Positions 1-12,074 of a stretch of DNA of 64,000 nt are shown here, one piece after another (the first letter of the stretch is position 1; every line of letters begins with the position of its first letter). The stretch covers positions 828,153 to 892,152 of the forward strand of contig VXAA01004301.1 in NCBI GenBank assembly GCA_013399115.1, given 5' to 3'. The DNA comes from Anseranas semipalmata (lineage: Eukaryota > Chordata > Aves > Anseriformes > Anseranatidae). The translations under genes were made by a program, and so were the position numbers. The notes under the pieces are model-generated. The model was not told the origin of the DNA. It made no database searches and was given only the letters and a program-made list of their open reading frames with translations.

Positions 1-3000
1 AGATGCATTCCCAGCATCCCAGGGGAGGAAACACTGAAGAGGATTTATATATGAGCGTGCAACATGCCGATGCTCTGCCCAGCTCGACACGGCCTTGCTC
101 ACACCTTCGCCCTCAAGCACGCTTGTAGCAGCAAGGCAGGAAGGGAATATGGAGCAGCAAGATGTGCTGTGACCACATGTGTCAGCTCAAATATCGAAAC
201 CGTGTCCAAGTGGCTGTGTCACTGTCTGTGGTACCCCCCTGTGGCCAGGTCTGACATAGCAATCTCCGCGCACCCACGGCACTTCATCCATTCCAACCTC
301 CGTGCCACCTCTGTGCCACCTGCAACGCTTCTTCAGCCCCAGTGACCGCCACGCCGCGTGTTCACCCTGAGCAGTGCCAGCCCCGTGTGGGCTGATGCCG
401 GCTGCGCCTGGCTGCGAGCCTGGCTGGGAGGCAGAAAGCAATGGCGTGAGGACACGAGGCACCAAGGATCTCCCTCCCCATCTCTGCCCAGAGCTGCGGT
501 GCCTACAGCAAACATGTGCCACTCCTGATGCTGGAGAATGCTGAAGATGCAGGGAAGCTTAGGGCTGCAGGAATTTTTCCCAGCAGGTTTCAGATGCGGG
601 CTGCTGGTACACCAGGACCCATGTCCATCATCTCTCTTCACAGTCCAAGCAGGAAGGATTCATCTTCTTGTTGCTGCTGGGTTGTTGGTGGGGGCGGCGA
701 GGGAGATTTTTTAAAAACTTTTTTTGATATGGTTTGATATGGCAATGAGATGCCAACAGATGGAGCTGTTCAGAGCAGAGACCACTCACTTTGGCAGAGC
801 ACAGGGGAAGCAGCAGACAAGCATGGAATTCTAATTATTAAACATAATGAGAGATGAATCATCTCCAAGCAGGAGATATACTCTATTTACTATGAGAAAG
901 TGAAAAATAAGTCTGTCAACAAAGCTATAGCCCAGGACAGGGAAATCCCAGGATTTCTTCAACTCTGCATGTGAGGATGTTCTGTCCCAGAAGAGAGGAA
1001 GGGCTCATCACACCCCTTCAAGCAGAGGGCTGGAACCTCACAGCTTGTGCTTATGCACCTCTCAGTGCAGCACTGGCTCAGTACTATCACAGTGAGGACA
1101 CCCCACACGTGCTCGTGACACTTCACAACTACACTAGTTCATAACTGCTCAACACAGGGCATGTTTAAGCATGAGACCAATTCTCCTAAGCTCTTGCTGC
1201 ATGTACAGCAAGGACATTTTGGGACTCCCGTGTCCTCTGCACCAAGCACAACCTATAGCACCACCATATGGAACATCACAAACCTGTGCTGGACTCGCAT
1301 CATCACTCACCAGAGCCTCAAATCAAAAGGATGAAACCTCCATAGCTCACCACCAACCAGGGATGTGTTATGGGCTACCAGGAGGACAGGAAAGAGGAAA
1401 CAGCAAACAGCAGGTGACCCTTCTTGTATTTGTGCGTGTATTTGTATGGACAGTGATTCTGGGAGCTGCACTGTTTCACTAGGGAGCAAACTGGAAGGAA
1501 AGATCCACTGTAAAGTATTATTGCACTTTATTCCTGTCAAGACAGACCAAAATAAAATGTCCTTGGTATCTTTGTTTGCACGTGACAAAGAACAAGGCCT
1601 TGCAGCCTGTCTGCCAGTGAAATATAAATGGAATGATGAGGAAATGTCAGCTCTGATTTGAAAGACTTTTGCTTTTTTGTTTTTGTTTTTGTTTTGGGGG
1701 GGTGAGGAGAAATGATTAGTTACTAGGTAGGGGAAAAGGGCTTGTGTCTTCCTTCCAGCCACAGGAAAGATTTCAATGAAGAAGAAACAAAAGATTTTGT
1801 GGTCTTTCTGTTATAAGCCCTGTTCCAAAAAGCCAGTGTATCTACTTTTATACAATGGTTATAGGATTTCTCATGGCAAAATTACCTGAACACTGCATTG
1901 TTCTTAGCAAAAAGACCACATATGCAGTAATGGAGGAACATCTTTGCTGGAGAATTTGCAGAATAGAAAAACTAAACTCCATAAGTCCAGAAAGCAGATA
2001 CAGCTCCTGTGTCACTATTACCAGCTCCCCTGGTGCCAGCAGCCTCTAGGGATGCACCAGCTTCGTCAGGTGATATTCGGTGTAAGCCTTGCACTGCGGT
2101 ATTGTGGAGTTGATTTTTTTACCAGTTATGAAAAATCTGAAAAATCAAAAAGGCAAATAAAGTGGTTAAAATAAAAATAATATTTTTTCAACAACCTAAC
2201 AAGTTCTTAATTGTGAATCAAGCTGTTCTGTGATCACTGGAACAAACAATGCCTAGTTTCTTCCACATTTGTGACAAGTGAAGCTCACAGCAACCTATAT
2301 TTTAGCCCTAACTGGGGAAAAATCCTTTATAAAGGTTTTCTCCTGCATGGATTCTCAAGGGACTCATCAATATCCTCTCAATTCAGGTACTTACTGTAGT
2401 TCTTTATTCTGTCTGGCCACATACATTCATTTAACTGGGGAAATTTAATTATTTACCCTCTATTAATAGTATTGAACTGAGCCAAGTGATGCCACTGGGA
2501 GAAGAGAGAAGAAAGAGGAACAGAGAAGAAGAGAGAGAACAGGACATAAGGACGGACACACATATAGACAGCATGTTCACATAAAAAACTTATTTACAGG
2601 AACCTAATAGCCTGGAAACCTGCACCTAAGATTTCCAAATGGATACGTAATCACACTTATTAGCCAGCATGGCCACTGTCATTGCCATAAAAGGGGAAAA
2701 AAAAAAAAACACATTAAAATGTAGTATATGGAGAATACTCTTTGATATTTAAAATGGTGGTTTCAAGGGTTTCTTCGGGCACCAAATTATTCTGCTAGGC
2801 TCTTGACAGTAATTCAGTGCTAGGCTGGGCAACAGCATCAGAGTGGTAGAAACAGGCTTTAGCACTCCTAGTACCGGGGCAGCAAACCATCATGCTCTAG
2901 CATTCAGAAAGCATTCTGAAGAAATTGTGAAATATCCTCAGGGCAGGGATCAGGTAAAGGTGAGTGGTACAATTTAGTTTTGAGGTTAAAAAAAAAAAAA

Positions 3001-5096
3001 AAAAAAACAGGTCTTTTTTATCTAATTACCCTTCCAGGAGGGGTAAAAGCAAGCCTTTTACCTCTTCATGTGTGTCATTTATGACATCACCTAACATGCC
3101 TATGGCTCATTCTAATGCAGTTGTGAGTATTTGCACTCAAGTTTCAAAAAATTAGGAACAGAAGAATGAAGCCCTTGCTAGGTACTGTGAAGCCAGCAGG
3201 TCCAAGAGAGGTTCCTGCTATCCACAGAAATATATTGCTTACAGGGAGCTGTGAAACAGAAGAGGACCATCCAAGGGTAGTCACACAATGCTAAGTTTGA
3301 TGCTGTTTGGTGAGGCAGATTGGAGAACTAAGACCACTGCTGAGCTGTTGAAGCAAAGAATCACCAAAAGTAGAGAAGAATGGCTAGAGGAAAGAAGACG
3401 TCCTGGGGATAAGAATGTAGAGTGACAGGCAGACTTGGAGGACATCTGAAGTTGAGTTGAGTTTTTGGAAAATCAGGTTGTATGTGGTTTGCATTTGATA
3501 GGAGGTGTGTAAGTCTTGTATGAATATGGATGAAAGGCTTATGGTGTTTCTTGGCCACCCATGGTTCTTACGGCCTGATTAAGACAAATTTTCTGCTGAA
3601 GTTAGGGCAAAGGTTCACAACAGACAGGACTTACTACAGGACTCTGGAATTGCCATAGGTGAATCCTAATAGTTACAGCTGTGGTTAAGGCCACAGGGTT
3701 GGGTAGAGCACTGAAAGTATACCAGCAAAGGACTAGAATTTGAACTGGGTTGAAGATGAAGAACAGGGGCTACTTTAGTGTTGAAAACCCACCCCATTTC
3801 TTTAGACACCTGAACACATCTGGGTGCCACATCCCTGCAGGGTTAGTTCGTCCAGACCCCCTTATCTGGGTTTGTCATCTCCACAGAAGTAGAAGCATCT
3901 TCATTTTAAATGAGTTCTCATGACTTTAGAGATAGTTAAAGTGAAAATAATTTTATTCTAGCAAAACAAAAAAGGCATCTTAGTTTCAAAATTGAAAACA
4001 AATCCAACAAAGAGAATCACTGAAGGAAGAAAATAGCATTACCTCATACCTGAACTTAAAACTCTGAGTCACAATTTGGCCAAAAAAGATAATTCAGTTG
4101 CTTTCTTCCCCTTGCATATCATTTTTCACAGTGAACCTCATCCTGGGGTTTTGTTTACCATTTATAATTGGGAGTTTCCTTCTTGAGTTCTCTTCTTATT
4201 TAGGTAGCTCCCTGATGTTGGTCAAGATTCTTGAAACTTACCTGAGAATAACTCTTCTGTGATGCGCAGAGTACACTGAAAATGATATTTTTTCTATTCA
4301 TTTGTCCTTTTCCCTGAGGAATGAACTGGTTTGCAGCTCTCAAATTGTAACATTTTTCAAATCATGTATCATAAAGCATTTTCGGCTGTGCCTAGCATTG
4401 TTTGTCTTTTGGTTTGCTAATTTTCTTTCATAGAAATTACTTGACACATTAATACAACAAACATGGTGTTTGAAACAATCTTCCTTCCCTCCTCAAACAC
4501 ACGGTATTAATTTTGAAGGGCATCATGTCACAATGCTGACCGTTAATTACCTCAGGACTTGGCATGCTCTTATCTCCCCAGAGGAGTTCACCACCTTTCA
4601 AAAGGACTAGCTTCCAAACTTTAGAAACTATTTCTTCATCGAATTGAGAATTGCACTTAACTAGACATGATTCCTGCAAAATTAGACAAAGAATGTGATT
4701 TTATAAACATGTCAATTTTTTTCCCATCAAAATCTGCAATGCATTGTAGCAGTGACTTCCTGAGATGGATTGGAACAGAGTAGAAACAACATCAAACAAA
4801 AAGAATAATCACAGTGAGAGCAATGAAGGGGCAGTTTCATTCTATACCTAGTCTGATTTAACACCAGCCAAAAGGGGTTATCCCATCCGCTTCATCCTTC
4901 TTGCAACCCTGTGCTCCTGTGTTTCCTTTATATTAGCTCTAATGATCCTGCAGCTGCAGTGCACAAAATTCAATTCACTGATCCAAAAAAAAACCAACCT
5001 ACCACAAAAAAAAAAAAAAAAAAGTTTATCATCTGCAAAATGTTACTTGAGGATTTAGTCTTGAAGGAAGTTCTAGGTGCAACTGTAATTCATCCC
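1..5096. other. Intergenic sequence downstream of TASP1, no gene recognised
   Basis: Roughly the first 700 bases are GC-richer than the rest but show no convincing exon. A purine-rich (GA) stretch lies around 2,490-2,565 and a 20-base A run at 2,988-3,007. In mammals the gene on this side is ISM1, transcribed towards TASP1; I saw no ISM1 coding sequence. Open frames here overlap on both strands and look like chance. Confidence 0.6.
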
Positions 5097-5807
5097 TGTG
5101 GTGCACTGGTCTCTGCCGGCTGCGGGTGCTCATCCGGCCTGTCTCTCACTCCCCCTCCTCAGGGACAGAAATTAACATGAAATCAAGAGGGGGAGATCAC
5201 TTACCAAGCACCATCACCGGCAAACCAGGCTCGACTTGGGGGAAAGTAGTTTAATTTATTGCCAGTTAAAATGGGTTTGGATAGTGAGAAACAAAGACAA
5301 ATTAAAAACCCCATCCCGCTCATTCCCAGCCTCAGCTTCACTCCTTCACTCGCAACCCCTCTGCCCACCCTCTTCAAGCAGTGCAGGAGGACAGGCCATG
5401 GGGGCTGCTGTCAGTCCGTAGCAGCCCGTCTGCCGCTTCTTCCTCCTCACACTTTTCCCTGCTCCATTGTGGGTCCTTCCCACAGGCTGCAGCCTCCTTC
5501 AGGGAATATCCACCGTGGTCTGTCCACAGGCCACCAGGCAATACCTGCCCCATGGCTCGAGCACCTCCTCCCCTCCTCCTCCTCTCACCTCAGGGCTCGT
5601 GGGACTGTTCCTCACCCTTTTCCCCTCAGTCTTTTCTGCCCGGCGCCATGTTGCCCTTTCCTCCAGCAGCCTCCCCAGAGGCGCCGCTGAGGGGCTGGGC
5701 CCTGCCCTGGGCCCAGCGGAACCTTCTGGAACCGGCCCCGGCTCCCCTCACAGAGGCCCCACAGCCCCCCTGCTGCAACGCCTCGATGCCTACACAGGGC
5801 AATACCA
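5097..5807 (-). mobile_element. ERVL-like solo LTR, minus orientation (711 bp)
   Basis: A GC-rich block in an AT-rich setting, running TG to CA. Read on the minus strand it starts TGGTATTGCC and ends GTGCACCACA. It contains AATAAATTAAAC (poly-A signal at 5260-5255), then AAGTCGAGCCTGGTTTGCC, GTGATCTCCC and GAGGGGGAGTGAGAGA, ordered as in the plus-strand LTR at 50.67 kb. The two are therefore related but diverged. No internal retroviral coding sequence flanks it, so it is a solo LTR. The flanking five bases (ATCCC and GAGAC) do not match, so either the ends are slightly misplaced or the duplication has decayed. Confidence 0.75.
5255..5260 (-). promoter_or_regulatory. LTR polyadenylation signal AATAAA
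   Basis: The plus strand reads TTTATT, so AATAAA stands on the LTR strand about 160 nt before the LTR 3' end. This is the usual R-region position. The matching site in the 50.67-kb copy has lost the hexamer. Confidence 0.5.
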
Positions 5808-6774
5808 GAGACAAGAGAGCTTACTTTTAGCCATGAAAAGTAAAGCAGCACCATTTTCAAACTTTAAAATTCAACTTTGAATTGAATCTCCTCTGGTCCA
5901 TGGGCAGCCTGTTTTGGAGATTTGTAGTATGGCACCATATTGTCCAGCTGTATCAGCAGAAGGATACAACACACACTTTAAGGAAATCATTCTAAAAATA
6001 TGTTGAACAGCATTTCTATGTCATGTGCACTACACACAGAAAACTTTACAATCCAGGCTGGTGTTGTGATTTATTGGTACTTAACCCTGAACACGGGGGT
6101 TTTGCCACTGGTAAATTGTATCACAGCAAACCCAAATCCCTGCTAATGTCTGTGCTGCACCACACAGTGTATTCCATACAATTTCAATACATGCATCCAA
6201 AGGGAAACAAGAGCAGTAGAAATTATCAACTTTAGAAAAAATATTTAAATTATAAAAAAAACACTGAAAGTCCTTGGCTAGCAAAGAGCTCCTTTTGAGG
6301 CAAAGTCATAGCCTGCCTTCCTCAAATTATTTGCACAGGAGAGTATGCGTTTTGATTCTTCCATCTGACTTCTCAAACCCTGCACGCCCACCAGATATTC
6401 CCAGATAATCCAAAAAATAAGCATCAGCCATCAAAACATCTTGCTCAATCTCATTTCAGAAGTCTCCAGTGTTGACATTAAGGGACTCGTAATGTTTGAC
6501 GGCTCTAAGAGAAACACTTCAAAGGGAGATGTCCTGGCTCCGCTGAAGCTGATGGCTGAGCTCCTAGTGACTTCACTGGGGACACGATCTCACTTCAAAC
6601 ATTTGCCTTCATGTAGTACTTTCTGAAAACCGCATTTTAACAACTACAAAAGGCTTTTTGTTTTAGAAAGATGAGTTTAGGTGGTCTCTTTCTGTAAGCA
6701 TACGTGGATATTTACATCAACGTAATTAAGCGTAATACATTGAGCAACGTTAGCCTAAATATCTACTACAATAT
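5808..6774. other. Intergenic spacer between LTR and CR1
   Basis: AT-rich sequence with short open frames on both strands that look like chance. I see no gene or repeat that I can name. Confidence 0.5.
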
Positions 6775-7629
6775 ACTAGTGGTGTCCCCCAGGGCTCAGT
6801 ATTAGGGCCAGTTCTCTTGAATATCTTTATCAATGATCTGGATGAGGGGATCGAGTGCATCCTCAGTAAGTTTGCAGACAACACCAAGTTAGGTGCATGT
6901 GTTGATCTGCTCGAAGGTAGGAAGGCTCTGCAGGAAGATCTGAATAGGCTGGACCAATGGGCTGAGGCCAACTGTATGAAGTTCAACAAGTCCAAGTGCC
7001 AGGTCCTGCACTTGGGGCACAACAACCCCAAGCAGCGCTACAGGCTGGGGGATGAGTGGCTGGAAAGCTGCCTGGCAGAGAAGGACCTGGGTGTGCTGGT
7101 TGATAGCTGTCTGAATATGAGCCAGCAGTGTGCTCAGGTGGCCAACAGCATCCTGGCTTGTATCAGAAACAGTGTGGCCAGCAGGACTAGGGAAGTGATT
7201 GTCCCCCTGCACTCGGCTCTGGTGAGGGTGCACCTCGAGTACTGTGTTCAGCTTTGGGCCCCTCACTACAGGAAGGACATCGAGGTGCTGGAGCGTGTCC
7301 AGAGAAGGGCAACGAAGCTGGTGAGGGGTCTGGAGAACAAGTCTTACAAGGAGCGGCTGAGGGAGCTGGGGTTGTTTGGCCTGGAGAAGAGGAGGCTCAG
7401 GGGCGACCTTATCACTCTCTACAGGTACCTTAAAGGAGGCTGTAGCAAGGTGGGGATTGGTCTCTTCTCCCATGTGCCAGGTGACAGGACGAGGAGGAAT
7501 AGGCTAAAGTTGCACCAGGGGAGGTTTAGGTTAGATATTCAGAAAAACTTCTTTACTGAAAGGGTTGTGAGGCATTGGAATAGGCTGTCCAGGGAAGTGG
7601 TTGAGTCACCATCCCTGCAGGTATTCTAA
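6775..7629 (+). pseudogene. CR1 ORF2 remnant: reverse transcriptase C-terminal region
   Basis: An open frame of about 284 codons from the truncation point to the premature TAA, encoding the last part of the reverse transcriptase palm, the thumb and the CR1-specific C-terminal region. No start codon belongs to it, since the natural start of ORF2 lies far upstream in a complete element. The second catalytic Asp is replaced by Asn (codon AAC in GCA-GAC-AAC-ACC near 6880). Compared with the consensus I remember, the segment after CAQVA seems about three residues short. The good preservation points to a fairly young insertion. Confidence 0.9.
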
Positions 7630-7751
7630 AGATGTTTAGATGTAGAGCTTAGTGATATGGTTTAGTGGAGGACTTGGTAGTGTTAGGTCATAGGTTGGAC
7701 TAGGTGATCTTGGAGGTCTTTTCCAACCTAAATGATTCTGTGATTCTGTAA
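6775..7751 (+). mobile_element. CR1 LINE, 5'-truncated, with ORF2 C-terminal part and complete 3' end
   Basis: The element opens inside the reverse transcriptase at the [11 protein letters not shown] motif and keeps an uninterrupted frame to position 7626. Recognisable CR1 blocks follow in order: [80 protein letters not shown] and [20 protein letters not shown]. The catalytic FADD motif is FADN here, so the enzyme would be dead even if complete. A TAA at 7627-7629 precedes the probable ancestral stop TAG at 7663-7665 by 12 codons. The 3' end carries GATGATCTTGGAGG-like and repeated GATTCTGT sequence typical of CR1. Endonuclease and ORF1 are missing. It lies downstream of TASP1. Confidence 0.95.
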
Positions 7752-10700
7752 TATATTGTAGTTGATCGATAGCCTCCAAGCGGGATGGTGAGATAAGCTG
7801 CAGGGCTCCTCCTCTGCTAGTCTACCTGCATGCCTGACTGACGTACACCTGCACGGTGTGCACAGCAACAAGCCACACACACCTGAAAGTGCAGAGCCTA
7901 GCAGGGGTTAACCACACAAGGACATGTCACCCACGGTCTTTAGCAGGTTTGTACAAACTCCAGGATGATCACTGATACCATAACATCACAACTGTATTCT
8001 CCCCAGGCTAGCTGGAGCCTGCTGGCTTTGACACATGTACACCCCTCCACCAGCCTTGAGGGGCTGGTGAACATAGCTCTTGGTGCAAGTTGGTTTGCTC
8101 TCAAGCTTCTCAGATGCTGTTTAAGAAGCAAGGCAAAGCAGCTGTTTCAAATTCTTCTAGCCTGGCTCCTAAGGAAACCATGCTTACACACTCATGTTGT
8201 CTATCTGTACTGTTTCAGTAATTCCTGCCTCCATTAGCCAATTTCTACAAATCTGAAGGACTATGCATCTGACAGATACTCATTGCCTATGGGAGGCTTG
8301 CACAACACACGCCTGAGGTCACATGCAACCCTTGAGACCAGCAGCCAAGATATGAGACACTTACCCTGTCACCACACACGTGTGCTGTCTCCTGTGCAGC
8401 AGATGTGTGTGAAAACCAGGGACATGAGGGTTAGCTAAAGATACTGCAGCATGTGGAGACGGAGGAGATGGGGTAGCTGACACTTCTGTACTGGGGATGG
8501 GGTAACACAGGAAGGAGAGCAGGATGTTACCTTGCAAGGAACCGTGAACTTAAAGTTACTGAAGGTAGTGCAGGGCATAGGAAATGTGTATTGCATCGCC
8601 AACACACAAGAGACTTCTGAGGCAACTGAGGGTATTGTGGTTAAGACACACAGCCATAGGAAAGGAGATCTCACAGCAGCTGTTGCTCATATGTTCTCTA
8701 ACATTTTATTTACTTTGAGTACACAGGAGTGGGTATAACGTGACAGACGTTTATTGTGTTCAAATCACCATTCAGTGATCCTGATAATTTTTATGGGAAT
8801 TTATTGCCCAGGTTATGTGGAAGATGAATGCTGCATTGTTATAAGACCTTAAACAATAAAAGTTCTCCTAATCTCTGTGCTAGCTTGTAATGGAGTGAAT
8901 GATCAAGCACAGGGCTATTATATGTTTCACCTGTAATACCACAATAACCAATAGTTTTGGCTTCTTCTAGACTCTACTATTAACCTAAATTTTAGTTAAC
9001 AACAGCAGTTACCATAGCCTTGCTAATGTCCCTGAATTTTTTAGCGGCTTTGCTTCCTCTTAGGCCTCCTTCTCCTTCTTCCACAGCATCTCCCATATTA
9101 ACGTTTGCATGGGGAATGGCTGCAGCTTCATTAAGTCAGGCTTCCTCTTCCTTCCCAGTCAAATCACTTAAATTTCATGGCCTTTCCATAGATTAATTCA
9201 CAAGCAGAGAAGCATATTCTTCATACCTACAGATTACACAAAATGGAATTCAAATCACCTCTGAACTTTACTGTGAAAAGCTATTACAAGCTTTTAGCAG
9301 TGAAATTTATTATGGCAGATGACTGACTACTCTGGCACCAACCTGTCTGCTACAAAATAACCTAGGACATGTAATTGTGTGTTTGAGTATAAAATCAGCA
9401 GTATTTAAATTGTTTGTATTTATATGGATTTCATCTGGTTATCTTTCCTTTATAATTTTAGCCAGCTATTGCTGTCAACTGTATAATTTCTTCTTGGACT
9501 GTATCTGCTTCTCCCAGTGGCAATGGTTACTCATCACGTACAAGAGTCTGCAGATCACTTCATCGCAAAGTGTATCTATCCTCACCACTTACTTTTCATA
9601 AGCCTTTTGCACGTCCAAAATAGACCCGGTGGCACAATTAGACTCAATTAAAGCAGTGTAAGATCTCTCATTCGCTTAAGTGGGAGTAGGATGATAGGAA
9701 GTTGTGCTTCTGCCAGTCTTCATGATTACTGACACAGAAATGCAAATGTGCTGACAGTGTTCTCCTCATGAGTACCTTAGGTAGAAAGTCAGCTCTGTAC
9801 CTGGTTGGTGCTCTGTACCTTGCTTGTAATTCTCATGATGAGAGAAGTATTTTTTCCCCCTTTTTCCTCTATTCAGACAGAAGGAGGAAAAGTTGGACAA
9901 TGAAGAGACATTGCTCAAGTTCATACAATGATTCCTACACAGCTTTGTGAAGAAGCCTGGCTTTTTTACCAAAAGCTACTTATAAAATAATTGATTGGAG
10001 TATTATGTAGACATGAAAGCAAAGGAAAAGCAAAACATGTTACCTGAAATTTTAGTTACGATTTATATATATGCATATGTACGTACACATACACAAAAAT
10101 AAAATTTTGAGACAGCATATGGGAAAGTACATGCAAACCCGTAAGAATTATTTCTGTTTTTCACTCACTACATAGTGCAGCACCCATACAATCACTTACT
10201 GCTGTATGTTAGAGAAATTTTACTGGCTCTGACAACTCAGCTTCTTTGTTAGAACATTTCTGAATGTTCATTAGAACATTTCTGAAGTGTTGTACTCTGC
10301 CCTGCCAAGGCCTCTGCTAGCGTAAATCAGTATAGCTCTCCTTCACTTCATCAGACCAGACTCTGAATATAGCTCAGTACAAACTACTTCAGATAGATGC
10401 ATTCCACTTTTTGTTTTTGCAACCTGAAAAGCCTGTTTCATATTATTTACAGAAATTTATGGAAATATCTTCAACTACAGGACTACATTGATGTCACAAT
10501 TAAAGAAACAACACCACACACAAAAGATGACAGTATCTCAATGTATTCTTTAACGTAAAAGTGAAAATGAACTCAGGCTATTAAAAAAATCTATTAAGAT
10601 CCATTTTATCCATGAAAGATTGGTACTACAATCAATGTAACCATTTAATCAGTCAAGTATGTCTGTTATAGGCAGGCACAACATTACAAAAGAGGCAAGT

Positions 10701-11744
10701 ACAATGCCCAATTAAGCGAATACAGTCAGAATATCTATTCATCCACTATTTCTGAAAACAGAATTATCAAATATCCACCAGGGAAAATGATGAACTGATT
10801 TAGTTTCTCTTTGGCATACTTATCAGGACAATGAATTAATTACAAAAGTCTTCTATTGCTGCCAGTGCCGTGAAGAAAACAGTACTGAATGGAAGATTGT
10901 ATGTCAGAACTCACTTTTAGGACTCAGGCAATCTGGCTAATGTATCAGAACTGGTGACAAAAGACAGTTCAGCTGCCAATGCTTCACGAGGCAAACAAGG
11001 ATTACATTGTTTTATACTGCAGTTTTGTTGAAGGTATAAAAATGAATTACAGTAAATTTATGCACAGTACATACATATTACACACAGTTATATAAATACC
11101 CATGCTGTGGCTGGACTTTAGAAAGTTGCTTTATCAATAAGAAAGCTAGTATCAGACCTCCCAACATCCATTCAATACACATTGCACTTCGCATCCAGTA
11201 ATATGCTCATTTCTGTACCTCTCTTAAAAATAGATTTAAAACAGAAGCGAAGAATAATATCGAATCTTTCCATAAACTTTGTTTTCTTATTTACATTGTA
11301 ATATTCCATTATACATAAAGACTGCATTACGATACATTATCTTCATATAGCTTTTTGTAATACATACAGCTTGAAGCTATTAACATCTTAGTTTGGGAAC
11401 AGAGATATGACCTATAAGATTATTTAAAACAATTCTAGCCTTAATTTTGCTCTAGTTTGTTTCACTGAAACCATTCTTTGACAAAAAAAATTCCTCCTTA
11501 TTGTGGAGGAAAAAACCAACCCATGTTTAAACCACCACTGGATTTCCTTAAACCACTGAGAAACTCAGAAACCATAATCATTTTTGCATAATTATACAGC
11601 CACTTCAAAGGCCTGTCACTTTTAAATTTAGAACATGAATGACAATTGTGACCACATCTTTAAATTAATTTTTTTTTTGAACTTTCACATATTTTTCAAA
11701 CATAAAACAATGAAAACACAATCATTAATCATACAATCTTTGTA
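7752..11744. other. Intergenic sequence between CR1 and the TASP1 3' end
   Basis: No gene recognised. There is a 16-base direct repeat at 10249-10286, and the last 1.2 kb is AT-rich and could include a longer TASP1 3' untranslated region. Paired open frames near 8.43-8.74 kb overlap on both strands and are not supported as coding. Confidence 0.5.
10249..10286 (+). repeat. Short direct repeat, 22-bp period
   Basis: TTAGAACATTTCTGAA occurs at 10249-10264 and again at 10271-10286, separated by TGTTCA. It is probably a local slippage duplication. Confidence 0.8.
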
Positions 11745-11981
11745 CAACTGGGAAGAGCTCCTATTTTATTAGGGAAAAAATGAACATGCACACACCCCCA
11801 TTCACAGAGTGAGAACATAAACTACAGCAGCACTTGTCTCAAGTTATGGTGCACATGTTTGCAATACGGGGTATAAAACAAGAGTAGAATTTCCAACATC
11901 TGTTAAAACACACACACAAAAAAAAACTTATTGTACAAAAAGTCATTCACATTCTTTGCAATGAAGTGAGGAATCAGCTGT
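11745..11981 (-). other. TASP1: Probable 3' untranslated region of TASP1
   Basis: The stretch directly after the TASP1 stop codon is AT-rich and lacks coding character. It ends about 20 nt past the first AATAAA on the minus strand. The cleavage point is inferred, and longer 3' ends are possible because the AT-rich sequence continues below 11.7 kb. Confidence 0.55.
11765..11770 (-). promoter_or_regulatory. TASP1: Candidate polyadenylation signal AATAAA of TASP1
   Basis: The plus strand reads TTTATT here, giving AATAAA on the TASP1 strand 212 nt past the stop codon. It is the first canonical signal after the stop. Cleavage is expected 10-30 nt further along. No transcript evidence is available, so use of this site is inferred. 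Confidence 0.5.
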
Positions 11982-12074
11982 TTAGCTTTCTGGACTCTCC
12001 AGTCGGCAAACCCCTCCTTCTATTGCCACGGACTGTCCTGCCACGGCTCCAGGAGGAAGTCTTGAAATGTGAGT
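11982..12074 (-). CDS. TASP1: TASP1 terminal coding exon with stop codon
   Basis: The coding part of the last exon is 93 nt: [20 protein letters not shown] then [10 protein letters not shown] and a TAA stop at 11984-11982. The acceptor is TTTTCCACAG. The C-terminus ends PES, where I remember the human protein ending PVN; the length is unchanged. The exon continues into the 3' untranslated region towards lower coordinates. Confidence 0.96.
   Translation of the reverse strand, partial: THISRLPPGAVAGQSVAIEGGVCRLESPES

Noticed and set aside
1307..1762. 151-codon minus-strand open frame, with another on the plus strand
   Set aside because: Both strands are open over the same bases, the sequence includes homopolymer-derived KNKNKNKK-like stretches, and no domain is recognisable; treated as chance.
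1..5000. Search for the 3' end of ISM1, the expected convergent neighbour
   Set aside because: No thrombospondin-type or AMOP-domain coding sequence was seen; the gene probably lies outside the window.
5259..5880. Several overlapping frames of 80-149 codons on both strands
   Set aside because: They fall in the GC-rich LTR at 5.1-5.8 kb, whose composition makes stops rare; none resembles a retroviral or host protein.
6889..7473. 194-codon minus-strand frame
   Set aside because: It is the antisense shadow of the CR1 reverse transcriptase frame.
8435..8738. Overlapping plus- and minus-strand frames of 68-79 codons
   Set aside because: Mutually overlapping, short and without recognisable motifs; no splice context supports either.
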